DNA of 31,374 nt from Pseudomonadota bacterium. GTDB lineage: Bacteria; Pseudomonadota; Gammaproteobacteria; Burkholderiales; Burkholderiaceae_B. A program made the position numbers and the translations under genes. Below are positions 17,501 to 25,475 of the stretch, piece after piece. Below the pieces are notes generated by a model. It made no database searches. It was not told the DNA's origin and was given only the letters and a program-made list of their open reading frames with translations. Within the stretch, counting starts at the first letter, position 1. Each line of letters begins with the position of its first letter. The stretch covers positions 1 through 31,374 of the forward strand of contig JAEZBO010000020.1 of NCBI GenBank assembly GCA_023427085.1, given 5' to 3'.

Positions 17501-18345
17501 AGAACCTCACCGACTGGACCTTCGGGCCCTTGCCCGAACTGCTCGAGATCGAACGCAAGGGCCAGTCCTTCGTCGGCTATCCGGCGCTGGTCGACCGCGG
17601 CAGCCACAGCGACCTGGACGTCTACGACGATCCCGAGGAAGCGCGCCGCCATCATCGCGCCGGCCTGCTGCGGCTGTTCAAGCTGGGCCTGCGCGAGCAG
17701 GTGCGCTTTCTCGAGAAGAACCTGCACGAGCTGACCAAGATCAGCATGCTGTACCTGCCGCTGGGCACGCTCGAAGAGCTGCGCGACCAGATCGTCGATT
17801 GTGCGATCGGCCAGGCCTGCCTGGCCGAACCGTGGCCGGTCGATGCCGAGCAGTTCGCCCAGCGCCGCGCCGAAGGCAAGGGCCGGCTCGGCCTGCTGGC
17901 GCAGGAGGCCGCGCGCCAGGCTGGCGCGGTGCTGACCGAATGGGCGGCGGTGCAGCGCAAGTTGCCGCAGGCCAAGAGCCAGGCGGCGGCCTACGCCGAC
18001 ATCCAGCAGCAATTGGCGGCGCTGGTCACGCGCTGGTTCATCCGCGACACGCCGCAGGCGCAGCTGGCGCATTTCCCGCGCTACCTGAAGGCGGTGTCGG
18101 CGCGCATCGACAAGCTGCGCGCCGATCCGGCCCGCGATGCACGGCTGATGCAGGAGATGGCGCCGCTGCTGACGCTGTATCAACGTGCGCGCGCGGCCCG
18201 CAAGGGCGCGCCGGACGCCGGCCTGGACGAATTCCGCTGGCTGCTCGAAGAGCTGCGGGTGGCGCTGTTCGCGCAGGAGCTGCGTACGCCGATGCCGGTC
18301 TCGGTCAAGCGGCTGCAGAAAAGCTGGGAGGCGATGCAGCGCTGA
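14506..18345 (+). CDS. hrpA: ATP-dependent RNA helicase HrpA (DEAH box)
   Basis: HrpA is a DEAH/RHA helicase; in E. coli it helps rescue stalled ribosomes and process mRNA. The protein has 1279 residues (E. coli: 1300). Motif I GETGSGKTT is at 58-66, motif II DEAH at about 155-158, and motif III TSATID and motif VI QRAGRCGRIGPG follow. Then come the helicase-associated/OB region and the very long C-terminal DUF3418 portion that distinguishes HrpA from HrpB. The ATG at 14506 falls just after the promoter-like TATAAT; an in-frame extension to 14386 overlaps argA and is rejected. It is monocistronic and divergent from argA. A roughly 1250-codon open frame on the opposite strand is only a GC shadow. 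Confidence 0.95.
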   Translation: MSESSGSVPRAPQRAPAGTPAAARVAPPISYPEDLPVSARRQEIARAIRAHQVVIVSGETGSGKTTQLPKICLELGRGLHKMIGHTQPRRLAATSVAKRVAEELKTPLGEWVGYQVRFSDRTGPQAAIKLMTDGILLSESQRDPMLRRYDTLIIDEAHERSLNIDFLLGYLKQLLPRRPDLKLIITSATIDADRFARHFADAQGRLAPVIEVSGRLYPVEVRYRPVREESEDDTAPRRDGQRLSGDEERDLIDAIVDGVDECARAGPGDVLVFLPGEREIREAAEALRKHHPPGTEVLPLFARLSQAEQEQIFHPRGNARRIVLATNVAETSLTVPGIRYVIDSGLARIKRYSWRNKVEQLRIEPISRASANQRAGRCGRIGPGICLRLYDEADFNARAPFTDPEVLRSSLAAVILRMKALKLDDIEQFPFVEAPPGRAVADGYQLLQELGAIDDANRLTETGRTLAKLPLDPRIARMILAARQHDCLAEMLVIASALSVQDPRDRPLAEREAAEAAQARFADDKSEFLSYLKLWQWYGEQVAHKGSQRKLVALLRQTFLSPVRLREWHDVHTQLAAVVGEQGWRVNQSPATYEQIHLALLSGLLGNIGLKSEEAGHYQGARELRFHIHPGSRLVRKAGKWVVAAELVETTRLYARCIARIEPTWIERVAAHLIRRVFSDPRWDRKAGQVIANERGTLHGLPIYSGRRVHYGRVNAEHARELFIRQALVDGDLDTRLPFVAHNRKLIAQIEKLEHQSRRPDILVDDELIYAFYARLLPADMSQLATLESWYATLDKAGAQALLLTRDALMRHEAAGITTDVFPKKLEWQGVTMPLDYHFEPGSPRDGVTLTVPLFALNQLDAQRCEWLVPGMLKEKAQLLLKSLPQKLRRHCVPLPDYAAGFYERWFERLDDPQQGLVEALIADMWEQLKIRPQLADFKLETLPAHLFMNFKVVDEHGRMLGAGRNLAQLKAELGRQAQATFQQVAARDAGVAQALAHENLTDWTFGPLPELLEIERKGQSFVGYPALVDRGSHSDLDVYDDPEEARRHHRAGLLRLFKLGLREQVRFLEKNLHELTKISMLYLPLGTLEELRDQIVDCAIGQACLAEPWPVDAEQFAQRRAEGKGRLGLLAQEAARQAGAVLTEWAAVQRKLPQAKSQAAAYADIQQQLAALVTRWFIRDTPQAQLAHFPRYLKAVSARIDKLRADPARDARLMQEMAPLLTLYQRARAARKGAPDAGLDEFRWLLEELRVALFAQELRTPMPVSVKRLQKSWEAMQR

Positions 18346-18467
18346 GCGGCGGCCCGCCCAAAGCCCCTGCCGCCGCCAGTGCTTTCATGCAGTATTCATC
18401 TGGCCGTCCGCACAATGTCGGTTTGCGCCCAGCGTGGCCGCGCCATCGTGCGAGGCCCAGGCCGCAA

Positions 18468-18479
18468 GACACGGGTGTC
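18468..18479. promoter_or_regulatory. Interrupted palindrome upstream of the MFS gene
   Basis: GACAC-GG-GTGTC is a perfect 5+5 inverted repeat with a 2-bp centre, flanked by GGCC on both sides (18461-18463 region and 18482-18485). It lies 142 bp before the MFS start in a 276-bp gap with no gene. It could be a repressor operator; no regulator gene is adjacent. The remainder of the gap (18346-18621) shows no recognisable riboswitch. Confidence 0.25.
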
Positions 18480-18621
18480 CAGGCCGGACGCGCAACCGTG
18501 AGCCCCAAGGACGCAGATCCGCGCGGGCCGATACCGAGGAGACAAAGACCCAGCCCTGCCGACGGCGTGCTCACGCGGCCACGTCGCTTCGGCATTCTTT
18601 TGTTTTACGTACTGAGTTTTC

Positions 18622-19869
18622 ATGCAGCCTACCTGTCCATCCGATACCTTGCAGGACCGCGACGATGCCGCCGCGCCTGCCCTCGACACCCCTGACCGCG
18701 CCGCCATGCGCGCCGCGATGATCGCGATGGGCACCGGCGGCTTCGCCATCGGCACCGGCGAATTCGTCATCATGGGCCTGCTGCCCGAAGTCGCCACCGA
18801 CCTGTCGATCACCATCCCGCAGGCCGGTCACGTCATCAGCGCCTATGCGCTGGGCGTGGTGATCGGCGCGCCGCTGCTGGCGGTGCTGGCGGCCAACTGG
18901 CCGCGCCGCCGGCTGATGATGGCGCTGATGCTCGTGTTCGCGCTCGGCAACTTCGCCAGCGCGCTGGCGCCCGACTACCTGACGCTGAACGTGCTGCGTT
19001 TTGTCGCCGGCCTGCCGCACGGCACCTACTTCGGCGTCGCCGCGCTGATGGCCGCCTCGCTGGTGCAGCCCTGGCAGCGGGCGCAGGCGGTCGGCTGGGT
19101 GATGCTGGGGCTGACCTCGGCCACGCTGATCGGCGTGCCGATCGCGGCCTGGCTCGGGCAATTGCTGGGCTGGCGCGCGGCCTTCGTGTTCGTCGGCCTG
19201 ATCGCCGTGCTGGCGGTGGTGCTGGTGCGGCGCTCGGTGCCCGAGCAGACGCCGCAGGCCGGCGCCAGCCCGCTGCGCGAGCTCGGCGCGCTGCGCCGCA
19301 AGCAGGTCTGGCTGACGCTGGGCATCGGCGCGATCGGCCTGGGTGGGCTGTTTTCGGTGTTCAGCTACATCAAGCCGACGCTGATCGAGGTCGCCGGCAT
19401 GGATGCCGGCAGCGTGCCTTTCGTGCTGGCGCTGTTCGGCCTGGGCATGATCCTGGGCAACGTCGTCGGTCCGAAGCTGGCCGACAAGGCCTTGATGCCC
19501 ACCATCGGCGGCCTGCTGGTGTGGGCCTTCGTGGTGCTGGCGGCCTTCGTGTTCACCGCGCACAACGTCTGGCTGGCGTCGATCAACGTCCTGCTGGTGG
19601 GTACCGTGGTGGCGATGGGGCCGACCCTGCAGATCCGTCTGATGGACGTGGCCGGCGACGCGCAGATGCTGGCCGCCGCACTGAACCATTCGGCCTTCAA
19701 CATGGCCAATGCGCTGGGTGCCTGGCTGGGCGGCGTGGCGATCGCCGCCGGCATGGGCTATCCGTCGACCGGCTGGGTCGGCGCCCTGCTGGCGGTGGCG
19801 GGCATGGCGATGTTCGGGTGGTCGATGCTGGCCGACCGGGCCACCCGGCGCGCCGCTACAGCGCGATGA
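18622..19869 (+). CDS. MFS transporter, DHA1/AraJ-like exporter
   Basis: This is a twelve-helix major facilitator superfamily protein of 415 residues in the inner membrane. After a hydrophilic N-terminal stretch of about 28 residues comes GGFAIGTGEFVIMGLLPEVATDLSI, the sequence typical of the AraJ/YdhP/PbuE group of DHA1 exporters. The loop-2 motif (ANWPRRRLMM) and a helix-5-like GLTSATLIGVPIAAWLGQ follow. These proteins export sugars, purines or drugs; the substrate cannot be told. Start ATG 18622 lacks a clear ribosome site; a later ATG at 18706 would keep every helix. The last 14 bp overlap the end of lpxO on the other strand. Confidence 0.88.
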   Translation: MQPTCPSDTLQDRDDAAAPALDTPDRAAMRAAMIAMGTGGFAIGTGEFVIMGLLPEVATDLSITIPQAGHVISAYALGVVIGAPLLAVLAANWPRRRLMMALMLVFALGNFASALAPDYLTLNVLRFVAGLPHGTYFGVAALMAASLVQPWQRAQAVGWVMLGLTSATLIGVPIAAWLGQLLGWRAAFVFVGLIAVLAVVLVRRSVPEQTPQAGASPLRELGALRRKQVWLTLGIGAIGLGGLFSVFSYIKPTLIEVAGMDAGSVPFVLALFGLGMILGNVVGPKLADKALMPTIGGLLVWAFVVLAAFVFTAHNVWLASINVLLVGTVVAMGPTLQIRLMDVAGDAQMLAAALNHSAFNMANALGAWLGGVAIAAGMGYPSTGWVGALLAVAGMAMFGWSMLADRATRRAATAR

Positions 19870-20755
19870 AGGCCAGCACCACCAAGAGGATCAGTCCCCA
19901 CTTGGTGGCCTTGTAGACGTTCTTGTTCCATTTCTTGAACGCCCGGCGCTTCTGGTCGATCCGGAAGTGCAGGTGCGTCAGCCGGTTGATCGCGCCGGTC
20001 TGGTCGCCGCCGTCATTGGGCGAGCTGGCGGCCGACATCACCGCCTTGCCGAACCAGCGGTTCAGCGCGCCGGCCCAGCGCCAGCGCATCGGCCGTTCGA
20101 TGTCGCAGAACAGGATGATGCGGTTGGCCTCGGAGTCGTTGCGCGCCGAGTGGATGTAGGTCTCGTCGAACACCACGCTCTGGCCGTCGCGCCAGCTGTA
20201 GGTCTCGCCGTCGACGACGATGTGGCAGCGGTCGTCGTTGGGGGTCGACAGGCCCAGGTGATAGCGCATCGAGCCCGCATAGGGGTCGCGGTGCGGATTG
20301 AGCTTGCCGCCCGGCGGCAGCTCGGCAAACATCGCCGCCTTGACCGTCGGCAGCTGCTTGAGCAGCGCCACGGTCTTGGGGCACAGCTGTTCGGCCGACG
20401 GATGGCGCGCGTCGTACCACTTCAGGTAGAAGCGTTTCCAGCCGTACTTGAAGAACGAGTTGAAGCCGATGTCGTCGTGCTTTTCGGCCGCCTTGATGCG
20501 TTGCATCGCCGCCAGGTTCAGCGCCTCGTCGCGGATCATCTCCCAGTTCTGGTCCAGCACCTTCAGGTCGGGCAACTGGTCGGACGAGATATAGGGCGTG
20601 GTCGGCACGCGTGAATTCAACACCATCAGCGCGTTGATCGGCGCCAGCAGCGCCGAATGATCCAGCAATTGCCGGATGAACGGCAGGCGCACGCGTCCGC
20701 GCAGGTGGCCGTACAGGATGGCGGCCAGCCAGATGCCGGGAATCAGCCATTTCAT
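19856..20755 (-). CDS. lpxO: Lipid A hydroxylase LpxO (aspartyl/asparaginyl beta-hydroxylase family)
   Basis: LpxO is a membrane-bound Fe(II)/2-oxoglutarate dioxygenase that adds a 2-hydroxyl to a secondary acyl chain of lipid A. The protein has 299 residues. A hydrophobic N-terminus (WLIPGIWLAAILYG) and a C-terminal helix (WGLILLVVLAFIAL) flank the catalytic core. Core motifs are NPHRDPYAGSMRYHLGL with His155 and Asp157, SWRDGQSVVFDETYIHSARND with His202, and NRIILFCDIERP with Arg212 for 2-oxoglutarate. The ATG at 20755 has AGGAG at a rather long 12-base spacing (20768-20772). Divergent from dnaE by 81 bp. Confidence 0.9.
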   Translation of the reverse strand: MKWLIPGIWLAAILYGHLRGRVRLPFIRQLLDHSALLAPINALMVLNSRVPTTPYISSDQLPDLKVLDQNWEMIRDEALNLAAMQRIKAAEKHDDIGFNSFFKYGWKRFYLKWYDARHPSAEQLCPKTVALLKQLPTVKAAMFAELPPGGKLNPHRDPYAGSMRYHLGLSTPNDDRCHIVVDGETYSWRDGQSVVFDETYIHSARNDSEANRIILFCDIERPMRWRWAGALNRWFGKAVMSAASSPNDGGDQTGAINRLTHLHFRIDQKRRAFKKWNKNVYKATKWGLILLVVLAFIAL

Positions 20756-20823
20756 GATTACTTCTTTCTCCTAGGAGGGCAGGGCGGCACGCCCGGGCCC
20801 GAGCCGGCCGGGCAACGGCTGGG

Positions 20824-20829
20824 TACAAT
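20824..20829 (+). promoter_or_regulatory. Candidate -10 element of dnaE, adjacent to the start codon
   Basis: TACAAT ends seven bases before the dnaE ATG at 20837, so the predicted first transcribed base is at or next to the A of the start codon. No Shine-Dalgarno sequence lies between. The GC-rich stretch upstream has no clear -35 hexamer. Confidence 0.4.
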
Positions 20830-20836
20830 TCCGCTC

Positions 20837-23800
20837 ATGTCAGAAACCGCCGCCCCATTGCCTTTCGTTCATCTGCGCGTCCACTCCGAATTCTCGGTGG
20901 TGGACGGTATCGTCCGTATTCCAGACCTGGTCAAGCAGGCCGCGCGTCTGGGCCAGCCTGCCGTCGCGCTGACCGACCTGAGCAACCTGTTCGGCCTGAT
21001 CAAGTTCTACAAGGCGGCCCGTGGCGCTGGCGTCAAGCCCATCGCCGGTTGCGATGTCTGGCTGACCAACGACGAAGAGCGCGACAAGCCGTTCCGGCTG
21101 TTGCTGCTGGTGTCCGACTGGCAGGGGTATCTTAACCTGTGCGAGCTGCTGTCCCAGGCCTGGCTGAGCAATCAGCACCGGGGCCGTGCCGAGCTGCGGC
21201 GCGAGTGGCTGTCCCAGACCGACGGGCTGATCGCGCTGTCGGGCGGCCGCGCTGGCGACGTCGGCCAGGCGCTCGAGGCCGGCAACCTGCCGGCCGCCCA
21301 GGCGCTGGCGGCCCAATGGCAGCGGGTTTTCCCCGGCCGCTATTACATCGAGCTGCAACGCGCCGGTTTCGACGGCGACGAGGCCTATGTGCAGGCCGCC
21401 ATGCGGCTGGCCGCCCAGCAGCAGCTGCCGGTGGTCGCGACCCACCCGGTGCAGTTCCTGAACCGCGACGAATTCCGCGCCCACGAGGCGCGCGTCTGCA
21501 TCGCCGAGGGCGAGATCCTCGCCAATCCGCGGCGGGTGCGCCGCCATACCGAAGAGCAGTACCTGCTCGACTCGACCGAGATGCACCGGCGCTTCGCCGA
21601 CGTGCCCTCGGCACTGGCCAACACGGTCGAGATCGCCAAGCGCTGCAACCTGACGATGACGCTGGGCAAGCCCAGCCTGCCTGATTTTCCGACGCCCGAC
21701 GGCGTCTCGCTCGACGACTACCTGGTGCAGCTCTCGCAAGAGGGCCTCGAGGTACGGCTCAAACAGCTCTACTTCGACGACGAAGAGCGCGAGCGCCAGC
21801 GTCCGCAGTATGCCGACCGGTTGCAGTGGGAATGCAAGACCATCGTCCAGATGGGCTTTCCGGGCTACTTCCTGATCGTGGCCGACTTCATCAACTGGGG
21901 CAAGAACAACGGCGTGCCGGTCGGCCCGGGCCGTGGCTCGGGCGCCGGCTCGCTGGTGGCCTACGCGCTGGGCATCACCGACCTCGACCCGATCCGCTAC
22001 GACCTGCTGTTCGAGCGCTTTCTCAATCCCGAGCGGGTCTCGATGCCCGACTTCGACATCGACTTCTGCCAGGACAACCGCGAACGCGTCATCGAGTACG
22101 TCAAGGAAAAATACGGCCGCGCGGCGGTCAGCCAGATCGCCACCTTCGGCACGCTGGGCGCCAAGGCCGTGGTGCGCGACGCCGGCCGGGTGCTCGATCT
22201 GCCGTACACCATGTGCGACCAGCTCTCCAAGCTGATCCCGTTCAACCCGGCCGATCCGTGGACGCTCGAGCGCACGCTGGCCAACGAGCCGGCCTTCAAG
22301 GAGCGCTACGAGCAGGAAGAAGAAGTCCGCGCGCTGGTCGACCTGGCCCGGCCGCTCGAAGGCCTGACCCGCAACATCGGCATGCACGCTGGCGGCGTGT
22401 TGATCGCGCCCGGCAAGCTGACAGACTTCTGCCCGCTGTATTGCCAGCAAGGCCAGGAAAACAGCGCGGTCTCGCAGTACGACAAGGACGACGTCGAGGC
22501 CGCCGGCCTGGTCAAGTTCGACTTCCTGGGCCTGCGCAACCTCACCATCCTCGACTGGGCGGTGCGTTTCGTGCGCCGCTTCAACGAGGACAAGCGCGAC
22601 TTCGACGTCATGACGCTGACGCTGGACGACCCGGCGGCCTACAAGGTGCTGTGCGATGCCAACACCACCGCGGTGTTCCAGCTCGAATCGCGCGGCATGA
22701 AAGAGCTGCTCAAGAAGCTCAAGCCCAGCACCTTCGAAGACATCATCGCCATGCTGGCGCTGTATCGTCCCGGCCCGCTCGAGTCGGGCATGGTCGACGA
22801 CTTCGTCAACCGCAAGCACGGCCGGGCCGCGGTCGATTATTTCCATCCCGATCTCGAGGGCACGCTCAAGAGCACCTACGGCGTCATCGTCTACCAAGAG
22901 CAGGTGATGCTGATCTCGCAGATCATCGGCGGCTACTCGCTGGGCGGCGCCGATCTGCTGCGCCGCGCGATGGGCAAGAAAAAGGCCGAGGAAATGGCCA
23001 AGCACCGCGAGCTGTTCGAGAAGGGCGCGGTCGAGAAGGGCCATGACGCGGCACTGGCGGTCAAGCTGTTCGACCTGATGGAGAAGTTCGCCGGCTACGG
23101 CTTCAACAAGTCGCACTCGGCCGCCTATGCGCTGATCGCCTACCACACGGCCTGGCTCAAGGCCTATCACCCGACCGAGTTCCTGGCCGCCACGCTGTCG
23201 TCCGACATGGACGACACCGACAAGGTCCAGACCTTCTGGAAGGATGCGCTGGCCAACGGCGTCACGGTGCTGCCGCCGGACATCAACCACAGCAACTACC
23301 GCTTCGAGCCGGTCGAGGATGCCCACACCGCCCAGGGCAAGCCGCCGCGCACCATGCGTTACGGCCTGGGCGCGGTCAAGGGCACCGGCCAGGGCGCGGT
23401 CGAGGACATCCTGCGGGCCCGCGAGACCGGCGGGCCGTTCGCCGACCTGTTCGACTTCTGCCGCCGCGTCGATCGCCACTCGGTCAACCGCCGCACCATC
23501 GAGGCGCTGATCCGGGCCGGCGCCTTCGACATGATCGCGCCCAATCGCGCCGCGCTGCTGGCCTCGGTGCCGACCGCGATGGAAGCGGCCGAGCAGAACG
23601 CCCGCAGCGCCAACCAGGTCTCGCTGTTCGGCGACGACGACGGCAGCGACGTCATCGCCGGCCAGATGGCCGCGGTCGCCCCTTGGGACCTGCGCACCCA
23701 GCTCACCGAGGAAAAGGCCGCACTGGGCTTTTTCTTCAGCGGCCACCTGTTCGACGCCTGGCGCGAAGAGGTGCGGCGCTTCGCGCCCACGCCGCTGGCG

Positions 23801-24328
23801 CGGCTCGAGCCGGCCCGCGACCTGCAGTGGATGGCCGGCGTGCTGGCCGGTGTGCGCACCATGATGACGCGGCGCGGCAAGATGCTGTTCGCGGTGCTCG
23901 ACGACGGCACCTCGCAGCTCGAGATCTCGATCTTCAACGAACTCTACGAGCAGAACCGCCACCGGCTGCGCGAGGACCAGCTGCTGATCGTGCAGGGCAA
24001 GATCAGCAACGACGAGTACTCCGGCGGCATGCGGATCGTCGCCGATACGCTTTACGACCTGCAGCTGGCGCGCGAAACACGTGCGCAATCGTTGCGCATC
24101 ACGGTCAACGGCAATGCCGACGCGCAGACCCTCAAGCGGCTGCTCAACCCCTATCGCGCCGAGCCCGAGAACGGCTATCCTGGCACGCGCGTCGATGTCT
24201 TCTATGCGCGTGACGATGCCTGCGGCACCGTCAGGCTGGGCGAGGAGTGGCGGGTACGCATGTCCGATACGCTGATCGAGCAGCTCAACGCCTGGACGCA
24301 GCCTTACCCGGTCGAGATCCAATATTGA
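20837..24328 (+). CDS. dnaE: DNA polymerase III subunit alpha
   Basis: This is the replicative polymerase catalytic subunit, 1163 residues (E. coli: 1160). The order of domains is a PHP domain (HSEFSVVDGIV near residue 17), the polymerase palm with VPVGPGRGSGAGSLVAYALG, the catalytic acidic motif PDFDIDFCQ (Asp405 and Asp407 correspond to E. coli 401/403), fingers including GGADLLRRAMGKKKAEEM and FNKSHSAAYALIAY, tandem HhH (about 890-960), an OB-fold (MAGVLAGVRTMMTRRGKMLFAVLDDG) and a short C-terminal tau-binding part. The ATG at 20837 matches family N-termini; a frame extending to 20657 overlaps lpxO and is rejected. A TACAAT box abuts the start. Confidence 0.97.
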   Translation: MSETAAPLPFVHLRVHSEFSVVDGIVRIPDLVKQAARLGQPAVALTDLSNLFGLIKFYKAARGAGVKPIAGCDVWLTNDEERDKPFRLLLLVSDWQGYLNLCELLSQAWLSNQHRGRAELRREWLSQTDGLIALSGGRAGDVGQALEAGNLPAAQALAAQWQRVFPGRYYIELQRAGFDGDEAYVQAAMRLAAQQQLPVVATHPVQFLNRDEFRAHEARVCIAEGEILANPRRVRRHTEEQYLLDSTEMHRRFADVPSALANTVEIAKRCNLTMTLGKPSLPDFPTPDGVSLDDYLVQLSQEGLEVRLKQLYFDDEERERQRPQYADRLQWECKTIVQMGFPGYFLIVADFINWGKNNGVPVGPGRGSGAGSLVAYALGITDLDPIRYDLLFERFLNPERVSMPDFDIDFCQDNRERVIEYVKEKYGRAAVSQIATFGTLGAKAVVRDAGRVLDLPYTMCDQLSKLIPFNPADPWTLERTLANEPAFKERYEQEEEVRALVDLARPLEGLTRNIGMHAGGVLIAPGKLTDFCPLYCQQGQENSAVSQYDKDDVEAAGLVKFDFLGLRNLTILDWAVRFVRRFNEDKRDFDVMTLTLDDPAAYKVLCDANTTAVFQLESRGMKELLKKLKPSTFEDIIAMLALYRPGPLESGMVDDFVNRKHGRAAVDYFHPDLEGTLKSTYGVIVYQEQVMLISQIIGGYSLGGADLLRRAMGKKKAEEMAKHRELFEKGAVEKGHDAALAVKLFDLMEKFAGYGFNKSHSAAYALIAYHTAWLKAYHPTEFLAATLSSDMDDTDKVQTFWKDALANGVTVLPPDINHSNYRFEPVEDAHTAQGKPPRTMRYGLGAVKGTGQGAVEDILRARETGGPFADLFDFCRRVDRHSVNRRTIEALIRAGAFDMIAPNRAALLASVPTAMEAAEQNARSANQVSLFGDDDGSDVIAGQMAAVAPWDLRTQLTEEKAALGFFFSGHLFDAWREEVRRFAPTPLARLEPARDLQWMAGVLAGVRTMMTRRGKMLFAVLDDGTSQLEISIFNELYEQNRHRLREDQLLIVQGKISNDEYSGGMRIVADTLYDLQLARETRAQSLRITVNGNADAQTLKRLLNPYRAEPENGYPGTRVDVFYARDDACGTVRLGEEWRVRMSDTLIEQLNAWTQPYPVEIQY

Positions 24329-24344
24329 GCGCAGGCGCTTCGTT

Positions 24345-24366
24345 CCCGGGGGCCGCGGCACCCGGG
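24345..24366 (+). other. GC-rich hairpin between dnaE and the GT32 gene
   Basis: CCCGGG and CCCGGG pair across an inner GC/GC helix with one G-A mismatch and a CGCG loop (8 pairs in all). No T-run follows, so it is not a canonical intrinsic terminator. It could attenuate transcription or mark the 3' end of the dnaE message. Confidence 0.3.
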
Positions 24367-24386
24367 GCAGTCAACCAGAACGATCT

Positions 24387-25175
24387 ATGAAACTGCTGAT
24401 CCTGATTTTTTGCCGGCTGGTCCGGCTGCTCGCCAACGGCACCAAGGTGCTGAGCTACGTCTTTCACTGGATTTTTCCGAACAAGCGTTTCGTGCTGCCC
24501 GCCAGCCGGCCGCCGCTGATCACCAGCCGGCGGGCCTCGAAGATCCCGCGGGTCATCTGGCAGACCAACTTCACCGACCGCTGCACCTTGCCGGTCTACC
24601 TGAACTACCTGTTCAACCGGATCATCTCGCCGACCTACGCCTATCGGTTCCACATCACCGAGCGCCGCCGCGAATTCATCAGCGAGCATTGCGATGCCGG
24701 CACGCTGGCGATGTACGACCGGCTGCAGATCGGTGCGGCGCAGGCGGATTTCTGGCGTGTCATCGTGCTGCACCAGGCCGGTGGCGTCTATCTGGACATC
24801 GACGCGCATGCGTTGCGGCCGCTCGAGTTCATCCTCAAGGACGACGACGGCGAGGCCTACGTCAAGACGCGCCGCGGTGATCTCAGCAATTACTTCATGG
24901 CCAGCGCGCCGGGCAATCCCAATCTCGAGCGGATCATCGCGCAGATCCGCCTGAACATCGCCCAGCCGCAGGGCAACAACGTGTTCGACATCACTGGTCC
25001 GGGCGTCTTCAACCGCCTGCTCGACATCGGTCAGGTCAACACCTGCCTGTACAAGACCACCTGCGCGCAAGGCACCTTCACCAACGAGTATTTCCAGTAT
25101 CTGGACAAGAAAGAAGGCAAGTGGACCCGCCAGCAGGAGAGCGTCAAGGTCGTGCGCGACGAAACGCCGCAGTAA
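24387..25175 (+). CDS. Glycosyltransferase family 32 (OCH1-like sugar transferase)
   Basis: This is a retaining GT-A glycosyltransferase of 262 residues. An N-terminal hydrophobic/amphipathic segment (MKLLILIFCRLVRLLA and LSYVFHWIFP) probably anchors it to the inner membrane. The GT32 core opens with KIPRVIWQTNF (52-62), then QADFWRVIVLHQAGGVYLDID with the DxD at 137-139 that binds the nucleotide-sugar metal, and ends with GPGVFNRLLD. Bacterial GT32 enzymes decorate LPS or capsule; the sugar cannot be told from sequence. It follows dnaE by 58 bp and is near other LPS genes, supporting an envelope role. Confidence 0.85.
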   Translation: MKLLILIFCRLVRLLANGTKVLSYVFHWIFPNKRFVLPASRPPLITSRRASKIPRVIWQTNFTDRCTLPVYLNYLFNRIISPTYAYRFHITERRREFISEHCDAGTLAMYDRLQIGAAQADFWRVIVLHQAGGVYLDIDAHALRPLEFILKDDDGEAYVKTRRGDLSNYFMASAPGNPNLERIIAQIRLNIAQPQGNNVFDITGPGVFNRLLDIGQVNTCLYKTTCAQGTFTNEYFQYLDKKEGKWTRQQESVKVVRDETPQ

Positions 25176-25177
25176 GC

Positions 25178-25205
25178 GGCAGTCGGCAGCCGGCAGTCGG
25201 CGGCC
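25178..25205 (+). repeat. 7-bp tandem repeat after the GT32 gene
   Basis: Four contiguous heptads start two bases after the stop codon. Units one and three are GGCAGTC, unit two is GGCAGCC and unit four GGCGGCC. The array ends three bases before the YkgJ-like stop on the other strand. The core matches the nonamer repeat downstream of rmuC. Confidence 0.7.
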
Positions 25206-25208
25206 GTG

Positions 25209-25475
25209 CTAGCCGGCCGGCGCCGTCATCCGTTCCAGCCGGGTCAGCCACGCCAGCGCCTGCGTACGCGTGGAGCCGCACATCTCGGCGCTGGGCGACA
25301 GGCCGCCGCAGACCGCGGGCCGGCTGGGCAGTCCGAAAAGCTCGCACTGCAGGCTGACGGTCAGGTGCGCGCAAGGCTGTCCGGCCGGCTTGCCCTGCGG
25401 CATCTTGGGCATCGGACTGGAAATCGACGGCGCGGTGCAACAGGCGCCGCAGCCGGGGCGGCAGACGGCCGTCAT
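25209..25475 (-). CDS. YkgJ-family cysteine-cluster protein
   Basis: This is an 88-residue protein with a CRPGCGACC cluster at the N-terminus and further cysteines in QPCAHL, QCELFG, AVCGG and EMCGST. The pattern matches the small YkgJ/YkgJ-like putative metal (Zn/Fe)-chelating family, whose function is unproven. The ATG at 25475 overlaps the stop of the upstream ElyC-like gene by four bases (ATGA on the minus strand), so the two are co-translated. A longer frame to 25565 lies inside the upstream gene and is rejected. Confidence 0.8.
   Translation of the reverse strand: MTAVCRPGCGACCTAPSISSPMPKMPQGKPAGQPCAHLTVSLQCELFGLPSRPAVCGGLSPSAEMCGSTRTQALAWLTRLERMTAPAG

Noticed and set aside
14425..18183. 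Open frame of about 1250 codons antisense to hrpA
   Set aside because: It is exactly opposite a well-supported helicase gene, is rich in Arg/Leu/Gln/His low-complexity sequence, and arises from GC third-position bias.
18400..18600. Riboswitch ahead of the MFS exporter (guanidine, TPP, FMN, SAH types considered)
   Set aside because: None of the conserved core strings of these classes is present.
18383..18627. Repeated 10-mer TTTCATGCAG at 18383 and at the MFS start
   Set aside because: Only ten bases match, with no flanking similarity; probably chance.
20840..24361. Open frame of about 1170 codons antisense to dnaE
   Set aside because: Same artefact: it mirrors dnaE and has no recognisable domain.
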